A stretch of DNA of 62,000 bases from Gnetum montanum (taxonomy: Eukaryota; Streptophyta; Gnetopsida; Gnetales; Gnetaceae). Positions 43,510 to 52,790 of this stretch are shown here, in pieces. The stretch lies in NCBI GenBank assembly GCA_015680685.1, contig MNCI01020421.1, positions 155,176-217,175 of the forward strand, written 5' to 3'. Under the pieces are notes generated by a model. It had not been told where the DNA came from. It ran no database searches and saw only the letters and a list, made by a program, of their open reading frames with translations. The first letter of the stretch is position 1; each line of letters starts with the position of its first letter. The position numbers and the translations under genes are program-made.

Positions 43510-43935
43510 TTCTTAAAAAGAACAATCAAAGAATGAGAATAAATGGGAGTTATACTTTGATGGTTCATGTAATTCAAAAGGTGCAGGAGTTGGTATAGTT
43601 ATATTAAGGAATGATTCACCTGAAATTCTCAAAGCAATTCATCTATCTTTCCCTTGTACTAATAACAAAGCTGAGTATGAAGCTTTATGTATTGGTATAA
43701 GAATAGCTCTAGAAAACAATATCAGATTAATCACTATAAAAGGAGACTCAAGATTAGTTTGTGAACAAATAAAGGGTAACTGTGTAGTAGAGAGCTTATT
43801 CTCAAGACCTTATAAGCAACTTGCTTGTAAGATGTTAGATTAGTTTCAACGTTGCCAAATAGAGCACATAATTTTATAGCAGATGATTTGGCAAAGGTAG
43901 CATAAACATTGGATATGAAAATATTATAAAGTTAC
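43510..43935 (+). pseudogene. pol: Second RNase H (aRH type) placed between protease and RT
   Basis: In the same frame as the protease: WELYFDGSCNSKGAGVGIVI (43544), SFPCTNNKAEYEALCIGIRI (~43650), RLITIKGDSRLVCEQIKGNC (~43724), and, one frame away, HNFIADDLAKVA (43867-43902). All four acidic catalytic positions are present: D at 43559, E in AEYEA, D in KGDSR and D in ADDLA. This is the RNase H found as the extra domain in Tat-type plant elements. Here it precedes the RT, whereas in family A it follows the first RNase H. One stop (~43843) and a frameshift lie inside. Confidence 0.88.
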
Positions 43936-44500
43936 AAAGATTTCATGATTGAAGAAGAACATTAGCTATCAGTACCAGATAACATAAGACATTTACAGGT
44001 ATTTGAAGATGATGATCAAGTATTAAGATTTATGAAAAATAAACAAGAATTTGAGAGTCAAGTAATACCTAAAACGTCATCAAAATTCAAAGCGAATTTC
44101 ATTCCAAAAAGAATGATTGATTTGGAACATGAGTTCAAGAAAAATTTACTCGCTGGGAAGGATATAAAAAGCCCAGATAGTCAGGCTTTCGAGGTAGTGA
44201 ATTTTGGATTAGACAAGATACCAAAGATGTTGAATGTTACAAAGGAGAGAGATTTGAGTTTCAAGAAAAACTTGTTAACATGTCTAAGAAATAATTTGGA
44301 CAATTTTGCTTGGTCTTATGATAATCTTAAAGCTTTTAGGCAAGATCTGATGACACATAAAATTCCTTTAATAGAAGGTTGCAAAATAGTCAAGCAAAAG
44401 CAAAGGAAATTTAATCCATCATTTGAACCAACTATGGAAGCTGAAATCAAGAAGTTGTTACAAGTACGAATCATATATCTAGTACGATATTCAACATAGC
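43936..44500 (+). pseudogene. pol: aRH-RT linker of element B
   Basis: Frame 44032-44499: FKANFIPKRMIDLEHEFKKN, NFGLDKIPKMLNV, NLDNFAWSYDNLKAF (the FAW box before gypsy RTs), THKIPLIEGCKIVKQKQRKF, EAEIKKLLQVRIIYLVRYST and a stop. The reading frame differs from gag-protease-aRH, so at least one frameshift occurred around 43.85-44.03 kb. Confidence 0.8.
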
Positions 44501-45200
44501 TTGCTAACCTTGTTCCAACGAGAAAGAAAAATGGTGATATAAGGCTTTGTGTAGACTTTAGAAATCTGAATGATGCCTCAAAAAAGGATAAGTATCCACT
44601 TCCAAGAATTGATGAGATGTTGATTAAAGTCTCAACTTATCAAGTATATTCTTTCTTAGATGGTTTCTCGAGTTATAATCAAATTGTGGTAAATAAGAAT
44701 GATAGATAAAAAATAACATTTATCACTAAATGGGGAACTTTTTCTTACCAAAGAATGCCATTTGGATTGTCAAATGCTGGAGCTACTTTCCAAAGAGCAA
44801 TGGATTTAGCATTTAAGGATTTATTAGGTAAATTTGTGGTGGTTTATTTGGATGATATTACAATATTTTCAAAGAAAAAAGAAGATCATATTAATCATCT
44901 CTAGGAAGTTTTCGATAGACGTCATGAGTTTGGTATTTCATTAAATCCGAAGAAGTATATCTTCGGGGTTAAATCTGGAAGCTTATTAGGCCATGTGATA
45001 TGTCAAGAAGGAATTTCTATAGAGAATTTCTGAATTCATGAAGTACAAAATATTGAGCATCCCACAAGTAAGAAATCTCTTAGATCTTTCTTTGGGAAAA
45101 TAAACTTTGTGAACAAGTTCATCCCTAGGTTTACTAAAATTACCAAACATTTGATGCATATGTGAAAAAAGAATTTCCAAGTAGAGAAAAAACCAGAATC
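44500..45200 (+). pseudogene. pol: Reverse transcriptase of element B
   Basis: LANLVPTRKKNGDIRLCVDF, RNLNDASKKDKYPLPRIDEM, SFLDGFSSYNQIVV, ITFITKWGTFSYQRMPFGLS, NAGATFQRAMDLAFKDLLGK and VVVYLDDITIFSKKKEDH, with the YLDD catalytic box at 44845-44856. Then come FGISLNPKKYIFGV, GSLLGHVICQEGISI and SLRSFFGKINFVNKFIPRF. All catalytic Asp residues and the usual motif order are present. Stops occur at ~44707, 44902, 45031 and 45164. This is the clearest RT in the window. Confidence 0.93.
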
Positions 45201-45560
45201 AAAGAGAGATTTATAAGAAATTAAAAATGCTATACAAGAGGCTCCATATTTGGTAAAACCTATACTTAAAGAAGATTTTTGGTTATATTTTTTTGCTTTC
45301 AATGATTCTATCGCTGCCATTTTAACACAAAAAGATGATGAAAGTCAAGATGAACCAATCAGATTTTTTGGGTATCAGCTGAAAGGTTTAGAATTAAATT
45401 ATTCAGACTTAGAGAAAGAAGCTTTTGTAGTCATCAAAGAACTTTAGCAGTTTAAATACTATTTGGAAAGTTCATTAGTCCATATTATGCTAATTGAACT
45501 TGCAATCAAGCAATTCCTAGCCTAAAATAAGATTGGATTAAAAAAACGAAAAATGGCTTA
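45201..45560 (+). pseudogene. pol: First (gypsy-type) RNase H of element B
   Basis: PYLVKPILKEDFWLYFFAFN, SIAAILTQKDDESQDEPIRF, FGYQLKGLELNYSDLEKEAF, VVIKEL, then QFKYYLESSLVHIM past a stop at 45445. The expected FASxxTIAAVLxQK and EKQAxALVKALKxFRxYxL pattern is followed well, but the first Asp of the canonical D-E-D set is an Asn in AFND-SIAA or shifted. This may be a naturally degenerate connection-type RNase H, as is usual where an aRH exists. Confidence 0.82.
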
Positions 45561-46738
45561 TAAAGTTGCAAAGTTTTAGATTTTCATTGGAAATAGGCAA
45601 GACAATTAAGGGAATGGGATTAGCCAAGTTAATGGCTAGAGAAAGTGAAGTATGCACACTTGACACCCATGAAGAGAATTGGTATGATGAAATTCTCAAA
45701 TTTCTTAATACAAGGAAAATCCCAAATAATTTAACTGTAATTCAAAAGAGAGCTTTCTTTAAAAGAGCACAAAGATTCATTGTTAAATATGGTATATTAT
45801 ATCAAAAGGATTTTTGAGGGGTTTTATTGGAATGTGTTCATAATGATCAAATTAGTTTCATTTTGGAACAATTTCATGATCATTTGAATTTATTTTATGA
45901 ATCCCCTAAGTTGACTATGCAACATATACTTTGATATGGATATTATTGGACTTCCATGTATCAATACATTAGTTCAAAGATCCAAAATGCTATAAATGTC
46001 AAATTCATGGGCCCAAAATTAAAAGGGCTAGAGCCCCTTTAAAGCCAGTAGTTGCAGATAGACCATTTCAACAATGGGGTTTGGATTTCATTGGCACAAT
46101 TACTCCTTCAAGAGCTGGACACAAGTTTATTCTCCCAACTACTAATTATTTTACTAAATGATCTAAAGCAAAGACTCTAAGAGGAAGTTCAGCATTAGAT
46201 GTAATTAAGTTTCTAGAAGACCATATTTTAAGTAGATTTGGTCTACCCGAAGTGTTAGTGTTAGATAATGGACCTGCCTTCAAATCCAAAGAGTTTATTT
46301 GATGGGCATTAGAAAAATCTATTTTCTTATTTTCCTCATCAAATTATTATCCTTAAGGAAATGGCCTAGCAGAATCCACCAATAAAAATCTTATTGTTTA
46401 TATCAAGAAATCGATGAATGGGAATCCAGGAAATTGAATCGATTATCTACAATTTGTGTTATGGTTAGATCGAATTAGATTCAAGGAAGCTATTGGGACA
46501 TCACCATATAACTTAGTCTATGGTTTGCTAGCAAGAATCACAAATAAGATTGTAAGCTCAGCTTCTAAGTTTTTACAAAGATATAGTGAAAAGACTGATA
46601 AAGATAGAAGTTTCATAACTTTGCTTATTAAAAGAGAAGCTGAAGTAGATAAAGCAAGGGATAATTTGTTACAGAATACCTCTCAAGTTAAAAGATGGTT
46701 TGATAGGAAAGCTTTGAAAAGAACATTCAAGATAGGAG
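45561..46738 (+). pseudogene. pol: Integrase of element B
   Basis: 45566-45817 holds the RNase H-integrase linker (GKTIKGMGLAKLMARESEVC, NWYDEILKFLNT). The zinc finger region has LLECVHNDQ, YGYYWTSMYQYI and KCHIYGPK-like codons. The core is RPFQQWGLDFIGTITPSRAG (first Asp ~46083), SRFGLPEVLVLDNGPAFKSK (second Asp ~46264) and GNGLAESTNKNLIVYIKKSM (Glu ~46375), so D-D-E is intact. It ends at VKRWFDRKALKRTFKIG against a single N at 46739; the C-terminal end is missing. Stops occur at ~46158, 46300, 46356 and 46437. Confidence 0.9.
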
Positions 46739-46739
46739 N
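46739..46739. other. Single-N contig join at integrase end
   Basis: The integrase reading stops abruptly at this N and unrelated noncoding sequence follows, so sequence may be missing here. Confidence 0.7.
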
Positions 46740-46849
46740 GGAATATAGTATTAATTATTATGTTTAATTATGCTATTGATATATAATTAGATGAGTAGAT
46801 AGTATATTATAATAGTAAATATATTTAGAAAATAGTTTTCCTTCAAGTG

Positions 46850-46915
46850 AGGCAAGTGGAAGCCTACAAGTGAAACAAGCGAAATTCTACAAGTGTGACA
46901 AGTGGAGAAGGTGAC
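46850..46915 (+). repeat. CAAGTG short repeats
   Basis: TCAAGTGAGGCAAGTGGAAG, ACAAGTGAAACAAGCGAAAT, ACAAGTGTGACAAGTGGAGA: three units of about 22-25 bp, about 100-170 bp upstream of the TATA box at 47017. Confidence 0.8.
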
Positions 46916-47016
46916 TCATCGACCACTTAGTGAGGATTGTGACAAATGGTTAGAATTCCTAAAAAGAAGGAAAATTGGTTAAAGACTCTTGGGAAGAATT
47001 TCAAATTTCTAGCACC

Positions 47017-47024
47017 TATAAAAG
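47017..47024 (+). promoter_or_regulatory. TATA box upstream of the unidentified frame
   Basis: CACCTATAAAAGGAGG, 79 bp before the ATG at 47096. Confidence 0.55.
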
Positions 47025-47577
47025 GAGGATTGAGTTGCTTAGGATTTCATCATCTTTCAAGTCAAGTTGAGTAGGGAAAGTAAGAGAGAGATAATTTGAA
47101 AGGGGAGATGAAGTTTGGGAGAGCAAGGAGAAAGCCTTTTATTCCATATGTAATGGGATGTTTTCTTGAGCATGTGTTGAAGGCTTACCTAAAAGCTAGA
47201 TCATGTGGAGCTCCGAAAGAGTGTCCTTTCATGGCTTGGTTATCCAATGAATGTTCTTCCCTCAGAATAGGTTTGGAGATAAAGTCCAATGTTTGGGGGC
47301 AATATCAAGATTGCACCAAAGAATAGGAGAAAGAAGAATAGCAACCAACCAATGAAGAGTCATTATGGACATGGGAAGATGCATTCGTATCCCAAGAGGA
47401 AAATGAAGGACCCAATTGGGAAGAATAGAAGAGTGCATTTGGAAAAGAAGATGAAAAGAGTACTGAAGAAAAAGTTCCAGTAGATCAAGTTGAGAGCTCC
47501 ACTAAGCTAGAGAACAATAGAATAGCCTTCATCACATCAGAAATTTCATATGAAACAGTTAGAGATATGAGGATTCC

Positions 47578-47578
47578 N
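47578..47578. other. Single-N contig join with duplicated flank
   Basis: AGAATAGCCTTCATCACATC through GAGGATTCC is present on both sides of the N: an unmerged overlap of ~58 bp. Confidence 0.88.
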
Positions 47579-47868
47579 TAGAATAGCCTTCATCACATCA
47601 GAAATTTCATATGAAACAGTTAGAGATATGAGGATTCCTACCAGGGTAACCCTCACAATTCAGTTCCCATCCCAAGAATAGTCCATGAAGGACTTGATAA
47701 TGCAAAGTTTGTTCTTTTCTTAGGAATGAGTTTTTTATACCATCAAACCTTATGTTTGATGAAAATTTTCCTCCAAAAATATTTCTGTTTAGCTGTAAAA
47801 AAAATTCAATGATAGTTTCAGTATGTTTCAGTTTTGAAATAAGGCTGTATAAATTTCTTTAAGCTTTT

Positions 47869-47881
47869 AAGGAGGCAGAAA
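47869..47881 (+). other. Polypurine tract of element B
   Basis: AAGGAGGCAGAAA directly before the 3' LTR start at 47882, the position of the plus-strand primer. Confidence 0.75.
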
Positions 47882-50800
47882 TGTTGGCACATTTAACCAT
47901 TTCATGGAATAGAAAAAGTGATAAAAATATGAATGATACAAGATAAAGGAAATATTTAAATAAAAAATATGATGGTTGTGTTCAATTGATATACATAATA
48001 TTGCCCTCAAATTTCTTGAAAGTGTCAAAATTGGAGCTCCTGAAAGTTTATGGTTTCTTAGCAATCATAGCACTGCCTGAGGAGATAGGAAACCTCAATC
48101 ACTGAAATCACTGCAATTTTCTAGAATGCCTAAGGATAAAAAACCTACCAGAGGACATAGGAAGGAAGCAGCAACTATGTGCAATCACACTAGGATTCCA
48201 AGCTTAGATGATTCCCGTTCAAAACAACAAATGAATGATTTCCCTAGAGTTTTAAAACCCACTAACAAAGATCATTTCATAAATCAACAATGATTCAAGC
48301 CTGCATTCTGAATTCTCTCCACTGAAAATGCATTATAACTCCAATTCCAATTGCAACCCCAATTTAGATGCTTAAAACTACGGAGAAAACTATTTAGAAC
48401 ACGCAAGTTTTTCTGGTGGACAATCTTGGTCCATAGTTTGTTGGTGCTGTCGATTCCTCTAATATTTTTCCAAGACACATCAGACATTCCATGCCACATC
48501 TCTACTCCACCTTCACAAGCATCTTCGTATTGCGGCCAGGGAGCTAGTGTCTCGAAGGAATCTTCTATATTTCGTGGATTGTTTTGATGTTCATTGCGCA
48601 CTCCAAGGGAATTTGAGATGGTATGCAGGTAGTGGCCATTGTGAATAGTATAGGCTATGGAAATAGCCTAGCCAAGGTCACGTATAGACTTGAAGTGTTC
48701 TCAAACTGGGGGCGCAGGCCAAAATCTCTATGCTATTCAGCGTGCTTCGAGCCAAGAATGGTGTTTTCCAAAAAATATTTAGTGCATGTTTAGTAGGGTC
48801 CTTTGTTAGAGGGCGTAATTGGAGTAAGAAAGCAAAAATTTTTTGTGTAAGAGCAGTTGGAAACCATTGCGAACAGTACAAGAAAATTGCTCCCTTTCAA
48901 TTAGAGTCTCTAATAGGGCAATTCCTTTCACAGCTTCTGAAAGACAGTCCTTATCTTCTTCTTGTAGCAGTTGAAAAATAGCTCAAGAGACTCATTGCTA
49001 AGTAAGAAGCAGATTCATAGAAAGTGTAGGGAATTCAGATTCAAGACATCAACATGAGACAGACTACAGAAAACAAGAAGAGGTCAAGGTCAGTGTTGTA
49101 CATTAACTCTAGTAGCATGGCTGTGTCCAGCAAATCGCGAATGCAGGAGCCAACACTGGGAATACGTTAGAACATGTGTCCATTCTTACAAATTTTTTGT
49201 AGAATGAAAGAAGGAAAGAAGAAAACCAGTAGCAATGACTGGCTAGTTGATTACTCCCACCATTTATCCATGCAGCAATTTACTAGTACGTGGGTTCAAA
49301 GGGAGAAAACAAAAGAATATATATATAATAACTAAATGAATAATAATAAAGTGCAAGGAAGATGGAGATGATTTATTTTTCAGCCTTATTGACCCCAAAG
49401 ACCATATAGCCACCTCAACCAACGTTATATTAAGATGTATACAAAATTACCTTTTTACTACCACCTGTTTATAAAATTACTAGGGCTTCAATAATATTTA
49501 ACATTTAAAACTTAAAAATTCTAAACAAATAAAAATAAAAATAACAATTATATCGAGCTCTTGGATTTATTTTTAAAAATTATTATTATTGCTTATAAAA
49601 GAAATATTTGTAAAGACACATGCCAATATTAGCATGATTTTTTCCTAACTTTCCTAACTTGTTGGGAAAGTAATCTACTAACTTGTTGGGCAAGTAATTG
49701 ACTTCCTTGCTTGGGAGAAAATTTAGTTAAGATATTTCAGAATGTAACTACCTTTTGAACTCTCTAAAAAGGCTTAAGGGGTAAGAAGGAAGAGAATACT
49801 ACTGTGTATCACAATTGGGCTCTCACTTGGAGACACACTTTGGATCTTGGAAGAGCATTGTAAAGAAGAAATTATGAAGAATTGCTTGTAAGATGACTTG
49901 CTAAAGAAGACATTTAAGCCTCTTTGTCATAGTCCTATGAGTTATGTTTTATTTTTATTTTTTTTAATTTGTTTAGCTACAGGTTTAGATATTGTCATCC
50001 TTGGCAAGTAATTTTGGGATTTTTAGATTGCTCTTATTGTTCTTGTTGCCCGATAGAAAATTTCTGTTAAAATTTTGCCATAGAAGTGCTTGTGTTTGAA
50101 ATGCTTAAGAGCATTTTAGTAGTAAATTTTATTATTGTGTGATGTATATGAACTGCTATTGAGATCGCTGTAGGAGAGCCTCTTCTTGTAGTCAAGCCGT
50201 TGAAGGATTCAATAGTCAAGAGGGTTTAGAAAATCTTTGGTATTTTAATGGGACCATAATAGCTTCTTTTTATGTTTAAAGTGAATATCCATGGTATTTC
50301 AATCAGAAATTGTTAAGTATTTTAAAGGTTCTGTTGAATGCAATTGTTGACATCCATTATCTAGCCAAAATGGAGTCTCGTACGTGATACTTTACACAAC
50401 AATGTTTTGGTAGCATAGTAGGATTGTCTTGAAGAAATTGATTATTTGAGCCTTGGAAGTTTGAACAATTCGTAGTTATTGAATTTGGGATAGCTTTATT
50501 GTGAAGTGTTTACTTTTATCATTTTACCTTGTTTAAACATTTCATGTCTTAACACAATTCTTCTTTCTTTTCTGTCTATTTCCATTGAATCTTGCTCTAT
50601 TTCTAGTTTTCATGTGGAACTATCTCTTTCTCTGGAGAAAGTTAGAAGTAGATTCGCAGAGTTGTGCTCAAATGTTTTTGCAAAATTTTATTTTTCACAA
50701 GTAAGTATTATAAGAACTATGTAGACTAGGCAATTGAACAAAATAGGAACTCTCAACAACTCATAGTACTTGGCAAAGTTGGCTGAATCTCTTTACGATA

Positions 50801-50996
50801 AGTCATTTATAGTTTACAAACAATGCAATCATTTCATTTTTTACAACCACACACCACAACAACACACACACATACTCACCTTAACTATTGAGTCTATTTG
50901 GAGGTATCTGGGCCTTGGTGTTGCCAGAGACTAGCAAGCACCTAAATCCTATTCGAGGACACTCGTTGGCGGTCACATCCCAAATGGTCGCCAACA
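47882..50996 (+). mobile_element. 3' LTR of element B (3115 bp)
   Basis: TGTTGGCACATTTAACC to GGTCGCCAACA, aligned with 38327-41231. It is continuous (no N), so it is the better reference for the LTR. It includes the DUF760-like fragment (48790-49140), a decayed TATA box (~49763), and a CA-rich CACACACACATACTCACC run near 50865. Its last ~480 bp recur in the solo LTR at 61063-61543. Confidence 0.9.
48730..49140 (+). pseudogene. Host-gene fragment in 3' LTR: DUF760-like, second copy
   Basis: Frame 48730-48981 reads SFVRGRNWSKKAKIFCVRAV, GNHCEQYKKIAPFQLESLIG and QFLSQLLKDSPYLLLVAVEK, then a stop, LKRLIAK, and after further stops IQDINMRQTTENKKRSRS and INSSSMAVSSKSRMQEPTLG. It is longer open than the 5' copy (no stop before KKAK). 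Differences between the copies include silent and replacement changes, consistent with decay after insertion. The family assignment rests on the PLQLESPIGQFLSQLL-type motif. Confidence 0.72.
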
Positions 50997-51001
50997 TAGA
51001 T
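50997..51001 (+). repeat. Right target-site duplication of element B (TAGAT)
   Basis: Directly after GCCAACA; its partner TAGAC at 38322-38326 differs by one base. Confidence 0.75.
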
Positions 51002-51297
51002 AATGGACCTAAACTAGGTAAAGGAGCAACATATGCAAGTTCTTTCTCACATTGAACATTATCAAGAGATTTAGAAATAGAAAAACCATGATACCTTAAC
51101 CAATGGTAAGATAAAGGAAGGTGAACTAGTCCTCAAAGTCATCTGTGAGCATGTAGATAAATTCTTAGCCAATTGGGAAGGGCCCTTTTTGGTCAGCAAA
51201 TCCTATGGTAATGAAGCATTTAGGATAGCCAATGTGTATAGAAATGAACTAGCCAATCTAGTCAATCATTCCTCTTTGAGGCCATATTACATGTAGT
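51002..51297 (+). pseudogene. pol: Family A integrase, C-terminal end (continuation of 37271-38326)
   Basis: After the B insertion the frame gives KEGELVLKVICEHVDKFLAN, WEGPFLVSKSYGNEAFRIAN and LANLVNHSSLRPYYM, then a stop at 51296. This is the typical end of plant gypsy integrases (GP(F/Y)xV...GNELxNxVNxxxLKxYY). Its good match to the interrupted upstream part confirms the nesting. Confidence 0.85.
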
Positions 51298-52507
51298 TGA
51301 TGGTCATCAACAAGCAAGCCTACTCTAAAGTAGCCTTCCAAGGCCTTAAACTAGCAACATGGCCTACCAAGGCCTAAACCTAGTAACACCATCACTTGTA
51401 GAGGCCTTAAACCAACATCATGGCCCACTGAAGCGTTATATTGAAATCACAATCCACTAAGACTCTAAACTAGAATCATGGTCCTCTATGATCTTAAACT
51501 AGAACCATAGCCTTCTAGGGCTTTAAATTGGTATCATGGCCCACCATGGCCTTAAATTGACAACATTGATGTCCTAGGTGGCTTTATTTTATTCTCCATG
51601 TGGCCTATATATACATTGTAATGATTTAACATGCTTTATTTACTTCCTTTTCTTGTCCTCTTGGAGTTGTGTTTGCAGGATGAAGACTAAAGCCATTGCA
51701 AGGATGTAACTCATTATGGTAGCAAATCACCACATGACCTCAATAAGTAAGATTTGATGAGTTTTCCCTGCCATGTTAGGAGTACTTGTACCATCATCCT
51801 CTTTTTGGCACAACTCCATAAGACAAGCCCTGTAGCATGATTATAGCCTTCCATACCATGTTTTCCACTTATGTTTAAGTAATAATTTTAACTTTATGTT
51901 TGTCACTCATGCACTATAGCCATATAATATATGTATAGCATGCTCCATCCTTAAGTCCACTTGAATGTAACATAACTCATTTAGTGGAAAAACCACTAAG
52001 TCCATCGAGTGTAACACAACTCATTCAATGGAGTAATCCTCAAGTCTATTGAGTGTAGTGTAACTCACTTACTAGAAAAACTATGTTAAACTAGCCTTGG
52101 AAATGAAACCCAATGAAAGTTTAATCCCACAAAAAGAAAGAAACAAGAAAAGAAAATATTTGAGGAGACAAATGAGTAGAGAAGCCTTGAAGAATAATGG
52201 CCAAGGACCTCTTGGAATGAAGTGGTTGGTTCCTCAAATGCATTTTCTAATCAACCAACACTTCAAAATATGTCAGTACCATGCTACATCCATGGTGGCA
52301 ATACTTGGAATGCATTGTTAGCTTTCATGATCATCTCCCTAATTACCACTATCATTCCTCCATCATCACAAGCACTCTTTGACATGGTTCAACATGACTA
52401 GATCAAATGTGAAGAGGGAACATTGGTGGTGGACCTATAGTGATGATTTTTATTTTTTGTTGGTGCCTCTTAGGCCAATCCTTAAGACACTAACAAAGAG
52501 AGACCAA
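51298..52507 (+). repeat. 3' noncoding region of the pol-bearing A copy
   Basis: CATGGCC(T/C)ACCAAGGCCTTAAA units at 51330-51560 are followed by CTTGGAGTTGTGTTTGCAGG (as at 19770) and four ~45-bp units of GAGTGTAACACAACTCATT(C/T)A at 51960-52075. The region ends with the purine-rich AACAAAGAGAGACCAA before the LTR start at 52508. No gene seen; the frame at 52097 has no motif. Confidence 0.65.
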
Positions 52508-52790
52508 TGAACACCACCAAATTTTCATGTTAAAACCTTTGTAATCCCATCCCATGAAACTCGAGATAATATTTTTATTATATATGTGAAGGTTGTAACA
52601 CATAAAGGAACAATCTCCCATGTTTCATACTTTTGGGACTAAAAAATACTTCATAAGTGATCAAAGTCTTATTTCTCAAGTAAAAAGAATCACCTAGTAT
52701 CTATATTTGGGCTTAGGAGAGTCAAAAATGCCTTTTGGAATGCCAAAAATGAAAATTTGATGGGTTTTATGGCAGGTATACATTTCTCTA
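52508..52790 (+). mobile_element. Truncated A1 LTR (3' LTR of the pol-bearing copy)
   Basis: TGAACACCACCAAATTTTCA, then the same blocks as 13497-13790 (ATCCCATCCCATGAAACT, CTTCATAAGTGATCAAAG, TTTGATGGGTTTTATGG). It breaks at 52790, where an A2 element begins. Confidence 0.8.

Larger units (their letters stand above)
46740..47868 (+). other. Promoter-like segment and unidentified open frame between integrase and 3' LTR of B
   Basis: 46850-46915 holds three ~24-bp units of CAAGTG(A/T)GGCAAGTGGA type. A TATA box (TATAAAAG) is at 47017, followed by a leader-like stretch. A frame from 47096 (MKGEMKFGRARRKPFIPYVM) runs 76 codons. Another, with stops, continues from ~47340 with ESLWTWEDAFVSQEENEGPN and an acidic tail ending KLENNRIAFITSEISYETVR. 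I do not recognise it. It could be an extra element ORF or a fragment of another element's LTR and gag joined here. A 60-bp block is duplicated around the N at 47578, an assembly fault. Confidence 0.5.
38327..50996 (+). mobile_element. Element B: complete Ty3/gypsy (Tat-like) element with two LTRs
   Basis: LTRs of about 2.9 and 3.1 kb (38327-41231, 47882-50996) begin TGTTGGC and end GCCAACA or CCAACA. They enclose a primer-site-like motif, gag, protease, aRH, RT, RNase H, integrase, an unidentified segment and a polypurine tract. It is bordered by TAGAC/TAGAT and interrupts the family A integrase. In the first ~320 bp I count about 22 differences between the LTRs, mostly G-to-A or C-to-T, roughly 7%, so the insertion is old. 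Isolated N bases mark imperfect contig joins inside it. Confidence 0.88.

Noticed and set aside
47867-48064. Minus-strand frames repeated in both B LTRs (38240-38509 and 47867-48064)
   Set aside because: They are similar only because the LTRs are copies; no domain, and they cross the LTR border.
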